IMG/VR virus record: IMGVR_UViG_3300042691_036629
Location: 1-53,499 of that record
From: a virus
Length of the DNA stretch: 53,499 nucleotides
Reading direction: 5' to 3' (one strand)
The notes beneath the pieces are model-generated. The model was not told where the DNA came from and did not search any database. It saw only the letters and a list, made by a program, of their open reading frames with translations. Of this stretch, positions 8,577 through 16,199 are shown in pieces (the stretch's first letter is position 1; every line of letters starts with the position of its first letter). Made by a program: the position numbers and the translations under genes.

Positions 8577-10145
8577 ATGTCACAAAAAATTTACATTTCT
8601 CCTGAGTTAAAAGAAGTTTTACTTGAAATTCAAGATTCAGTTGTTGCTAAACTTTTATTACAAGATGATCACTCTGATGAAGAATTGGCTACTGATTATG
8701 TAAACTTTATTTCTATTTCAAAGAAAGATGTAACTAAGATCTCTTATTTACCAAAAGAAAGATCTGAGGGTTTAACATTAGATGAATGTTGGGCTACAAC
8801 AAAACGAGTTATGGCTAAACCAGGTGGTTTTGTTTCTAAAGTGTTTGTTGGTATTTCTGAAAAAGAAGTTGAGAAATTCTCAACACTTTTTAGAAGTGAG
8901 GTAACTAAACCTAAATTGAACTTTAAAGTTGTTAGTGGTGATGATATCAAAAAATACTACCATTATTCAACTTACTGTGAGAAAAATGGTGGATCATTAC
9001 ACGCTTCTTGTATGAAGTATGATGGTTGTCAAAGATATTTAGATATCTATTCAAGAAATCCAGAGATTTGTAAAATGGTTGTTCTTTATGACAACGATGA
9101 TACAAGACGAATTGTTGGTAGAGCACTTCTTTGGGAGTTAGATGGTTATAAAATCATGGATCGTATTTATACAATTAGTGATGAAACTTACCAATTCTAT
9201 TTTAAACAATGGGCTACTAAAAATGATTACTTGTTTAAATCAGAACAAAACTGGTTTAATACCAAAAAGTTCGAGAATTTAAATGGTGTTAAGGTTAACT
9301 TAGACTTAACTGTTAAGTTACCAGGAGTTAATAACTTAGATTATACTCCATATATGGATACCTTTAAGTTTTTAGATTATGATGGTAACCTACATAACGC
9401 TCAACCTAAAGGTAGAGACTACTATACTTTAACTACAACAGATGGTAGAAAACACGGTTATGATTACCTTGTAACTGATGTCTTAGATGATGTTTTGAGA
9501 TATAGACACGACGCTTGTTACCTAAGATATTTAGAGGCTTGGACTTCACCAAACAACTGTAAATATTCTAACATTTTAGATACTTATATCTTGGATAGAG
9601 ATTGTGTTTATAATGATGAATTAAGAGACTATATCTTTAATGATGAGCACAAATCTCATAACAATGATGAAAGAATTAACTCTCAGTTAGAATATATCAG
9701 AGAAGAAAAAAGACAACGTGAAGAACGTGATGCTCGAAGAAGAGAAGAAAGACGATTGAGAGATGAACGCGAGGCTCAAGAAAGAGCTGAACGTGAAGCC
9801 AGAAGACAACAAATGATGAGTGAAGCTCAAGGTGACCAAGTTGAAGATATTCGATTATCCGATATTTATCCAAATGATTACCTTGGATTTGGTTTCGGTG
9901 GTGGTGATAGACTTGGTATGTTCGACGCTTATCGTGTTGTTATGGAAAGTATTGAGAGACTACCAGGTGACATAAACAGAGCTGAGTTTGCTCATACTGT
10001 TTTAGATAATTTCAATATGTTATCAAGAGATACTAGAACATTAGACGCATTAGAACACATTATGAACCGTTACATCAGAGGTGGTTATACTATCGAAAAC
10101 AACCGAGACCGTTACGGTTATTACTACGATAGACCAAGATACTAA
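8577..10145 (+). CDS. conserved phage protein of unknown function with Arg/Glu coiled coil
   Basis: The 522-residue protein has a folded N-terminal part containing GGSLHASCMKYDGCQRYLDI (about 138-157) and ALLWELDGYKIMDRIYTI (about 182-199). I recall this pairing from uncharacterised proteins of large phages. Residues about 370-425 are a highly charged helix (REEKRQREERDARRREERR). The C-terminal end is glycine/tyrosine-rich (YDRPRY). Codon choice is more regular than in neighbours, suggesting high expression. The mRNA ends in the hairpin at 10169-10207. Function unknown. Confidence 0.75.
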   Translation: MSQKIYISPELKEVLLEIQDSVVAKLLLQDDHSDEELATDYVNFISISKKDVTKISYLPKERSEGLTLDECWATTKRVMAKPGGFVSKVFVGISEKEVEKFSTLFRSEVTKPKLNFKVVSGDDIKKYYHYSTYCEKNGGSLHASCMKYDGCQRYLDIYSRNPEICKMVVLYDNDDTRRIVGRALLWELDGYKIMDRIYTISDETYQFYFKQWATKNDYLFKSEQNWFNTKKFENLNGVKVNLDLTVKLPGVNNLDYTPYMDTFKFLDYDGNLHNAQPKGRDYYTLTTTDGRKHGYDYLVTDVLDDVLRYRHDACYLRYLEAWTSPNNCKYSNILDTYILDRDCVYNDELRDYIFNDEHKSHNNDERINSQLEYIREEKRQREERDARRREERRLRDEREAQERAEREARRQQMMSEAQGDQVEDIRLSDIYPNDYLGFGFGGGDRLGMFDAYRVVMESIERLPGDINRAEFAHTVLDNFNMLSRDTRTLDALEHIMNRYIRGGYTIENNRDRYGYYYDRPRY

Positions 10146-10168
10146 GATAGACCATACTAAACATTTAG

Positions 10169-10207
10169 ATCTCTCATTTATATAAATTAAATGAGAGATT
10201 TTTTTTT
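10169..10207 (+). terminator. intrinsic terminator overlapping the next start codon
   Basis: A 12-bp stem (ATCTCTCATTTA at 10169-10180, TAAATGAGAGAT at 10188-10199) with a 7-base loop is followed by a run of T. The ATG of the nuclease gene (10191) lies in the right arm, so the hairpin can stop transcription and also hide that start codon. Confidence 0.75.
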
Positions 10208-10937
10208 ACAGAAATTAGAGTGCTTTAAAGATCCGGATTTTATATTTGACCCAGGTCTACACAAATATACCTATCATGGTGATGTATTTCAATCTGTTAC
10301 ACAATTCTTAGGTGAGTTTCACCTTCCATTTGACACCGAAGAGAAATCAAAAAAGAAAGCAGATGATACTGGTTTTGATCAAGAATGGATTAAAGCTGAG
10401 TGGAAAGAAACAAATAGGTATGCTAACGAAGTAGGAACTGCTACTCACGAATGGATTGAGAATTATTACAATAAGATTTGGCAACCACTTCCAGAAAATC
10501 CAGACATTATACATCGTATAAATAAATTCAATAAGATTTTTTGTAAACAACTCCACAAACTTGATGAAGTTAAGTTTGAGATAAAAGTCTTTTCTAAAAA
10601 ATGGAAAAAGGCTGGTACGATAGATGCTCTTTTCATGAAAGATGGTAAGTTATACATACTTGATTGGAAGACGAATAAGAAATTTACGGATGATGATCAT
10701 AAGGATGGTAAGTGGCAGAAGTTATTATGGCCCTTCCAGGACTTCTATAAAAATCATCATAATGAATATTCTATTCAGTTATCTATGTATGCTTGTATTT
10801 TGGAAGAGTGGGGTTTTGAGGTTGCTGGAGCTTACTTAGTTTATATCAGTCCTGGTGAGGAAGAAGCGAGGTTGATTAAATGTAAAGACATGAGAAAATA
10901 TATTAAACAATATTTTGATAGTGTTAATAAATATTAA
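10191..10937 (+). CDS. RecB/Cas4-like PD-(D/E)XK nuclease
   Basis: The 248-residue protein shows the RecB-nuclease motif set in order: GTATHEWIE (82-90, with the conserved His86), E130 in KFEIKV, AGTIDALF (141-148, Asp145), LDWKTNK (157-163, D-x-K core) and a QLSMYACIL helix (196-204). These form the metal-binding site of RecB, lambda-exonuclease and Cas4 type enzymes. Phage members act in recombination, replication or packaging. The start codon lies inside a terminator hairpin, so expression is probably limited by read-through or depends on another promoter. Confidence 0.88.
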   Translation: MRDFFLQKLECFKDPDFIFDPGLHKYTYHGDVFQSVTQFLGEFHLPFDTEEKSKKKADDTGFDQEWIKAEWKETNRYANEVGTATHEWIENYYNKIWQPLPENPDIIHRINKFNKIFCKQLHKLDEVKFEIKVFSKKWKKAGTIDALFMKDGKLYILDWKTNKKFTDDDHKDGKWQKLLWPFQDFYKNHHNEYSIQLSMYACILEEWGFEVAGAYLVYISPGEEEARLIKCKDMRKYIKQYFDSVNKY

Positions 10938-10989
10938 AAGATGGTCATCCAAATAATATTAGATTAATTAATGAAATTTTATTATCTTT

Positions 10990-11979
10990 ATGAAAATAAA
11001 AAATAATATGCAATCAGAAAAAACCATACAATTCTTAAAAAAATTAAAAGAGAGTGGTAATTGGAATGATAATTATGATTACTCTGAAGTTAATTATATT
11101 TCAAACAGAGATAAAATAATTATAATTGATCAATATAATATAAAACATCTAATAACACCTTCAAATATACTTAAAGGTACTAATCTAAATATAACAAATT
11201 CATTAGATAAAAATCTATATCTGAAAAATAAATTTCAAGAAATACATAAGAATAAATATGATTACTCCAAAATTAATTACGTTAACAACGAGACTCTTGT
11301 TGAAATAATATGTCCTGAACATGGTGTTTTTGAGCAAACACCCAATACACACACTAGTGGAAGCGGTTGTCCAAAGTGTGGAATTATTAGAAATGGAGAT
11401 AGTAAAAGAAAAAATATTAATGATTTCATAAAAGAGTCAAATGTTTCTCATAACAATAAATATGATTACTCACTAGTGAAATATAAAAACTCAACAACTA
11501 AAGTTAAAATAATATGTCCGGAACATGGAGAATTTGAGCAAACTCCAAGTAAACATATAAATGGACAAGGTTGTGTTAGATGTTCTAAGATAAACAATAT
11601 TGAAGATTTTATAAAAAAATCAAATGATATACACCGTGGTAAATATAATTATTCACTTGTAGAATATAAAAACTCAACAACTAAAGTTAAAATAATATGT
11701 CCTGAACATGGTGAGTTTGAGCAGTCACCAAATACACATCATAATGGAGGTGGTTGTATTAAATGTTATGGTAATCAAAATACCACAATTGAAGAATTCA
11801 TTTCAAGGTCCAATAAAATACATCAAAGTAAATATAATTATTCTAAATCAGAATATAAAAATTCACACACAAAATTAACAATAATATGTCCAGAACATGG
11901 TGAGTTTGATTTGCTAGGAAATTGCCCCTCAATCACCAGCAAATCATTTAAGTGGGAAAGGATGTTATATATGCAATAA
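10990..11979 (+). CDS. tandem zinc-finger repeat protein (probable 5' part of the helicase gene)
   Basis: This frame carries about five copies of a roughly 61-65-residue unit: a helix with (I/K)H.(N/G)KY(D/N)YS, a strand KVKIICPEHGEFEQ(T/S)P, then a GxGCxxC zinc knuckle. The first copy is degenerate. A 39-base stretch at 11481-11519 is repeated identically at 11664-11702. The last unit breaks off after HGEFD, but the rest of the unit (QSPANHLSGKGCYICN) is encoded in the +1 frame, which runs on without stop into the 12044 helicase. The frame closes at 11979. Such repeats probably bind nucleic acid. See the frameshift finding. Confidence 0.75.
   Translation: MKIKNNMQSEKTIQFLKKLKESGNWNDNYDYSEVNYISNRDKIIIIDQYNIKHLITPSNILKGTNLNITNSLDKNLYLKNKFQEIHKNKYDYSKINYVNNETLVEIICPEHGVFEQTPNTHTSGSGCPKCGIIRNGDSKRKNINDFIKESNVSHNNKYDYSLVKYKNSTTKVKIICPEHGEFEQTPSKHINGQGCVRCSKINNIEDFIKKSNDIHRGKYNYSLVEYKNSTTKVKIICPEHGEFEQSPNTHHNGGGCIKCYGNQNTTIEEFISRSNKIHQSKYNYSKSEYKNSHTKLTIICPEHGEFDLLGNCPSITSKSFKWERMLYMQ
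11481..11702 (+). repeat. direct repeat within zinc-finger units
   Basis: Two identical 39-base copies (11481-11519 and 11664-11702) lie 183 bases apart, a multiple of three, within adjacent zinc-finger units. Near-copies occur at 11275 and 11846 where the protein repeat is less similar. This indicates recent tandem duplication or gene conversion. Confidence 0.7.
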
Positions 11980-12043
11980 GGGATATACTAATAAATTAAA
12001 ATTAAATTTATTAAATACGTTAAGTGAGTCAGATCTATTATCA

Positions 12044-14560
12044 ATGGAACCATTTGAATTATTTATTATTATTGGTCAAGGTAAACTACCAGATGATTTT
12101 AAATCAATTGCAAATACCGATGCTAACTCGGAAGAAAGACTTCTATCCATAAAAGAATTGAAAATGGAACTTGAAAGAGAAATTGAATTAGAAGATAATA
12201 ACCTAGTGGAAGTTGTAAATGAAAAATCTACAAATGATAATAATTCTCTTTTAACAAATGAAATCAATCAAATCGATGATATTGATGATGATATAATGAA
12301 TTCTAAAAATGAAGATAAAAAATTACCATCAATGGTTGGTATGAATGATTTTCACACACTAGATAATGATTACTATGCAAGAATGGATGAAGAAGCATTC
12401 AACTCATTAATTAATTTTAAAACTCAAAGAATGTGGAATGGAGTTTTGAATAAAATTTTAAATGTTGATGATATTAAAAATGAGAGTGGTGGGAAATATT
12501 TTACTATAATAAAAAATAACTTTATAAATGAGTATAATGATGTTATTAAAATTAAAGTACCCAATGATTATAAAAATCACACACCCAATTTAATGCAAAA
12601 ATTAACAATTCATAGACTATTAACATCAGATTCAAAATCTTTACTAAATCTATCCGGTACAGGAGCTGGTAAAACAATAGCTATGATTTTAGCTAGTAGA
12701 ATTATAAATTCTAAAATAAGTATTATAATTGCATTAAACTCAACAGTTGAACAAATATCAAATGAGATAGTAAAATCTTTTCCTAATAGTTTAGTATTTA
12801 CTGAACATGAGATCGGACGAGTTTATGATGTTAATGAACATAATTATTTAGTTTTAAATTATGAAAAATTTCAACAATCATATTCAGAAGAAGTTTATCA
12901 AGATTTGACAAATAAAAATATTATAGACTTTGTTGGTATTGATGAATTACAGAATGTTAAACAAAGAGGTGAAGATGAATCAGTAAGAAGAGGCGTTTTG
13001 AAGAAATTAATTGGTCGTGTTAGAGATAAAAATAAAAACTCATACATTTTAGGTATGTCAGCAACACCAGTTATAAATAATTTGAGTGAAGCTAAGTCTC
13101 TATTGGAGATTGTTACTTTAAAAGATTATAGTGACTTAAATACACATAAAAGTATATCAAATGCACTTAGAGTATATCAACAATTTTTATTAAATGGAAT
13201 TAGATATCTACCACAGTATGAGATTGAATTAGATAAAAAGTATATCGAAATTGATGGTTCTGACTTAATCGATGATATATTAAAACTACCAAAGAATGAT
13301 TTTATCTCGTTAGAAAAATTACTCTTACCAAAGAAATTAGAATCCGTTAGAGAATTTCTAAAAAAAGGAGTATGTATTTATACATACTATGTTGACGGAT
13401 TTAAGAACGAAATATATGATTTTGTGACAAAAAATGGATTTACTTGTGTTTGTTGCACTGGTGAAGAAAATGGAATTATAAATATAGATGGTGTTGAAAT
13501 GTCTATAAGAGAGTATAACTTAAAAAAGTTTATAAAAGGTGAAGTTGATATTATTATTGGTTCAAAACCAATAACAACCGGTGTTGATGGATTGCAAAAT
13601 GTTTGCAATACCTTGATAGAAATCACACAACCTTGGACAAACTCAGATGAAAAACAGTTACATGGTAGATTTATTAGACAAGGATCATCTTTTGATAAGG
13701 TAACTGTTATAATACCACAAGTTAAAATTGATATAGATGATAAAGTTTGGTCATGGGATAAACAGAGAACAAATTTAATAGAAAATAAAAGAACTTTAGC
13801 TGATTTAGCAGTTGATGGTAAAATACCTTCAAAAATATTACCAAGTAGAGAAACTATGTTCAATAAGTCTATTGAATCATTACAATCATGGAAAGACAGA
13901 GTTAACAAAGGTGATATAATTAATGGTGATAGAAGAAACATAAATATTAATTTATATCCAGAATTGGATGAAGAGAAAAGATTAATAAAAATTGAATCAG
14001 AATTATCTGAATTTAATAGAAGAGGGAAAATAACTCGTTCATCTACAATGAATAAAGAATTCAACAACAATCCAGATTCTTGGTTTAGATATCATTCTCT
14101 TAGAAGAGAAAGTATGAAAGATTGGACTGAGATACCATATGAGTATATTGCTACTAAAATTAAAAACAAAAATCATCGTGTTGTTGATTTTGGATGTGGT
14201 GAAAATTTATTCAAAAATTTTATACCAAATAATGAGGTAATATCATTTGATCATATAGCAATAGATGATAATGTTATTGCATGTGATATGAGTGATGTTA
14301 GTGAATATTTGAGTGATGAAAGTGTTGATGTTTGTGTTTTTAGTTTATCACTATGGGGTACAAATTATAAAGATTATATTAAAGAAGCTTATCGTGTTTT
14401 AAACTGGAATGGTAATATTTATATAGCAGAACCATCTAAAAATTATGAAACACAAGAGGATGAAAAGGAATTAATAGACTTAATAAAAGAATTTGGATTT
14501 GAAATTGTTGGTGGTATCGAAAAGAGAAGTAAGTTTATTTACATAAGAGGTATAAAATAA
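12044..14560 (+). CDS. SF2 helicase fused to an Rrp8-like methyltransferase
   Basis: The 838-residue protein has SF2 helicase motifs: I GTGAGKT (205-211), II DELQ (300-303), III SATP (339-342), V near TTGVDGL and VI HGRFIRQG (540-547). Residues from about 700 form a class I SAM methyltransferase: DFGCG (715-719), then SFDHIAIDD, CDMSD, VFSLSLWGTNYKDYIKEAYR. The last stretch is the signature of Rrp8, the rRNA m1A methyltransferase family (usual form LSLMGTN). The frame is open upstream to 11918, where it completes the zinc-finger repeat of the preceding ORF. Likely roles are remodelling and methylating RNA or a nucleic acid complex. Confidence 0.85.
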   Translation: MEPFELFIIIGQGKLPDDFKSIANTDANSEERLLSIKELKMELEREIELEDNNLVEVVNEKSTNDNNSLLTNEINQIDDIDDDIMNSKNEDKKLPSMVGMNDFHTLDNDYYARMDEEAFNSLINFKTQRMWNGVLNKILNVDDIKNESGGKYFTIIKNNFINEYNDVIKIKVPNDYKNHTPNLMQKLTIHRLLTSDSKSLLNLSGTGAGKTIAMILASRIINSKISIIIALNSTVEQISNEIVKSFPNSLVFTEHEIGRVYDVNEHNYLVLNYEKFQQSYSEEVYQDLTNKNIIDFVGIDELQNVKQRGEDESVRRGVLKKLIGRVRDKNKNSYILGMSATPVINNLSEAKSLLEIVTLKDYSDLNTHKSISNALRVYQQFLLNGIRYLPQYEIELDKKYIEIDGSDLIDDILKLPKNDFISLEKLLLPKKLESVREFLKKGVCIYTYYVDGFKNEIYDFVTKNGFTCVCCTGEENGIINIDGVEMSIREYNLKKFIKGEVDIIIGSKPITTGVDGLQNVCNTLIEITQPWTNSDEKQLHGRFIRQGSSFDKVTVIIPQVKIDIDDKVWSWDKQRTNLIENKRTLADLAVDGKIPSKILPSRETMFNKSIESLQSWKDRVNKGDIINGDRRNININLYPELDEEKRLIKIESELSEFNRRGKITRSSTMNKEFNNNPDSWFRYHSLRRESMKDWTEIPYEYIATKIKNKNHRVVDFGCGENLFKNFIPNNEVISFDHIAIDDNVIACDMSDVSEYLSDESVDVCVFSLSLWGTNYKDYIKEAYRVLNWNGNIYIAEPSKNYETQEDEKELIDLIKEFGFEIVGGIEKRSKFIYIRGIK

Positions 14561-14566
14561 AAAATT

Positions 14567-15286
14567 ATGAAAAAACAATATGTTTACATTGGTCAGTTCT
14601 ACCATATAAAAAATAAAGAACTACCACTTGATTATAAGTTTGGAGTTACTGATGATCTAGAACAAAGAGAATATTCGTTAGGTCGTACAAAATCACCTAT
14701 AAAGTATATGATTTTAAAAGCTTGGGAATTACCATTAAACGTCAAAAGAGAAAAGGTTGAAAAGATGATTGCCTTAATTTTTGATGAAAATAAGTATGAT
14801 GGTTGTGAGTGGTATGATGTTGATGGTGAAACTTTTCAAGGTAAAATAAAGGAGTTATTTGAAATAATATCAGATATGATTGATGACCTCAATTTCACTT
14901 TTGTTGAAGTAGATTTAGATAAAAATAGTGACGGTGATATTGTTGAAAAAGAAATTGAAAAAGAAATAAGAACTGGTAAAAAAGCACCTTGGACAAATTT
15001 GGAGGTTAATATAGAAGGTAACCTAATAAAACTTGATAGTGCTAAATCAACATATGGTAAATCAATTGAAGAAATTTTAAAAACTATTGATCCTGTACAG
15101 TTCTCTATTGATTTCCCAAGAATATTTAAATTGAATAAAAGTGATTATCCTGAGTATAAATGGTCTTCTCTTCTCAAAATTGGAGATTTTTATTTAGATA
15201 CATATACAAACACGGCTCAAAAGAAAAGAGATATTTGTAACGCTCTTACTAAATATAATATTAAAGGTGAAGTTCAAATTTATTAA
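14567..15286 (+). CDS. GIY-YIG-like (T5orf172-type) protein
   Basis: In this 239-residue protein the first 90 residues fit a GIY-YIG/T5orf172 fold: YVYIG (5-9), KFGVTDDLEQREYSL (25-39, with the Arg of the active site at the usual place), a following helix VEKMIALIF and EWYDVD (the E-W-F/Y motif). The C-terminal half is unassigned. It follows the helicase by six bases and ends at a strong terminator, so it is the last gene of that transcript. It may be a homing-type nuclease or a domesticated one. Confidence 0.7.
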   Translation: MKKQYVYIGQFYHIKNKELPLDYKFGVTDDLEQREYSLGRTKSPIKYMILKAWELPLNVKREKVEKMIALIFDENKYDGCEWYDVDGETFQGKIKELFEIISDMIDDLNFTFVEVDLDKNSDGDIVEKEIEKEIRTGKKAPWTNLEVNIEGNLIKLDSAKSTYGKSIEEILKTIDPVQFSIDFPRIFKLNKSDYPEYKWSSLLKIGDFYLDTYTNTAQKKRDICNALTKYNIKGEVQIY

Positions 15287-15290
15287 AATA

Positions 15291-15319
15291 AAAAAAGAGA
15301 GACTAAGTCTCTCTTTTTT
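15291..15319. terminator. intrinsic terminator
   Basis: A 13-bp stem (AAAAAAGAGAGAC / GTCTCTCTTTTTT) with a TAA loop lies five bases after the GIY-YIG-like stop codon. The T run follows on the plus strand, and the A run makes it usable from the minus strand too. Confidence 0.85.
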
Positions 15320-15325
15320 AACTTC

Positions 15326-15640
15326 TTAAAATTCAGCAAATCTCCCCCAACCTATACTATAAGAAATATTTTTATCTAAAGTTCCATAAGTAGTTGTTAA
15401 ATAAGCTATATTAATGCTGGATTTAGCTTATCAACATTAGGAACAATTTTATATGTTTCTCCGGTTATAACTAATTCTGAAATTGGTGGTAGCTCTGGTT
15501 CCATTGCTAATATATTTAGTTTTGGTTTAATTTTAGTTGGTTCGTTCTATATGGTGGAAAGTCATGTTCATGTTTATAGAGCTGGTATAATTCTAGATGA
15601 GAGAGGTGTTGGTTTATCTATACCAATAAATAAAAAATAA
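15326..15640. pseudogene. two opposed protein-like fragments between terminators, possible gene relic
   Basis: This 350-base gap between two terminators has no good ATG-started gene. On the minus strand, 15427 to 15326 reads INIAYLTTTYGTLDKNISYS then IGWGRFAEF and a stop, like a beta-barrel fragment. On the plus strand, 15401 to 15640 is an 80-codon open frame without an early ATG. It reads AGFSLSTLGTILYVSPVI and ends RAGIILDERGVGLSIPINKK. Both look like Bacteroidetes outer-membrane protein fragments, lying head to head at about 15416. They may be an inverted remnant of a host gene. Confidence 0.35.
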
Positions 15641-15667
15641 AAAAGAGAGTTAAAAACTCTCTTTTTT
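15641..15667. terminator. bidirectional intrinsic terminator
   Basis: Stem AAAAGAGAGTT / AACTCTCTTTT with an AAA loop, followed by further T. It serves the minus-strand gene ending at 15667 and blocks read-through from the plus strand. Its GAGAG core resembles the terminator at 15291. Confidence 0.8.
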
Positions 15668-16155
15668 TATGCTTCTGTTGTTGTTTCTACTTTTACTGTT
15701 TCTGTTTCAACTTCAAAATAAAGTTCTTTTTCTTTAAGAACTGAAACAATATTTTCAGTGATTTCGAATTTGTCAACTAAATAAACAACTTCCATTTTAC
15801 CAATCACTAAGTCAATTCCGTTTGATTTAGAATATTCCTCAATGATTTCTGATAATTCATCAAAAGTCTTTTTATTTAAATCTTCGTGCATTTTTTTCAT
15901 CTCTACTTTAAATCTGTTATCAATTCCCATTGCTTGATCTTGTAGAGATCTAAATCTTTCTTCTTTTTCTTTTTGAGTTTTCTCGTCAATGATTAATCCA
16001 GAACTCATTTGAGAAATAATACTCTCCATTTCTTTTTTAACTGGATCTAAACTTTTAATAAATGAGTTTTTTTCCTCTTCAATTTTCTTAATACCTTCTT
16101 GATAATTCTTGTAATGTTTAGTTAGAATTTCAAAATCAACTACTCTAAATTCCAT
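15667..16155 (-). CDS. Skp/OmpH-like coiled-coil protein without signal peptide
   Basis: The 162-residue protein has the OmpH/Skp plan. A short first strand (FRVVDFEIL) is followed by a long charged coiled coil (about 15-108). The end strand region is NGIDLVIGKMEVVYLVDKFEITENIVSVL, matching the Skp family's ending (gyDlVld...DiT). Skp normally is a periplasmic trimeric chaperone, but there is no signal peptide here, so it should act in the cytoplasm, perhaps as a chaperone for phage structural proteins. A TATATAATA element lies 18 bases before the start. Structural-type genes lie directly upstream. Confidence 0.65.
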   Translation of the reverse strand: MEFRVVDFEILTKHYKNYQEGIKKIEEEKNSFIKSLDPVKKEMESIISQMSSGLIIDEKTQKEKEERFRSLQDQAMGIDNRFKVEMKKMHEDLNKKTFDELSEIIEEYSKSNGIDLVIGKMEVVYLVDKFEITENIVSVLKEKELYFEVETETVKVETTTEA

Positions 16156-16173
16156 ATATAATAAATTTTTTAT

Positions 16174-16182
16174 TATTATATA
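16174..16182 (-). promoter_or_regulatory. TATATAATA element, candidate phage late promoter
   Basis: Exact TATATAATA on the minus strand, 18 bases before the start at 16155. The same 9-mer at nearly the same distance precedes genes at 33707, 31345 and 51619. Confidence 0.45.
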
Positions 16183-16199
16183 TCAAAATACTTGTTTGT

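Noticed and set aside
11911-11929. Ribosome bypassing (T4 gene 60 type) over the 19-base insert
   Set aside because: No matching take-off and landing codon pair in the needed frame; the TTG repeat gives the wrong frame. A CCC-T slip or an indel explains it better.
13387-14070. 227-codon minus-strand frame inside the helicase gene
   Set aside because: It opposes a helicase with conserved motifs and has antisense-type Ser/Leu/Phe composition with no recognisable domain.
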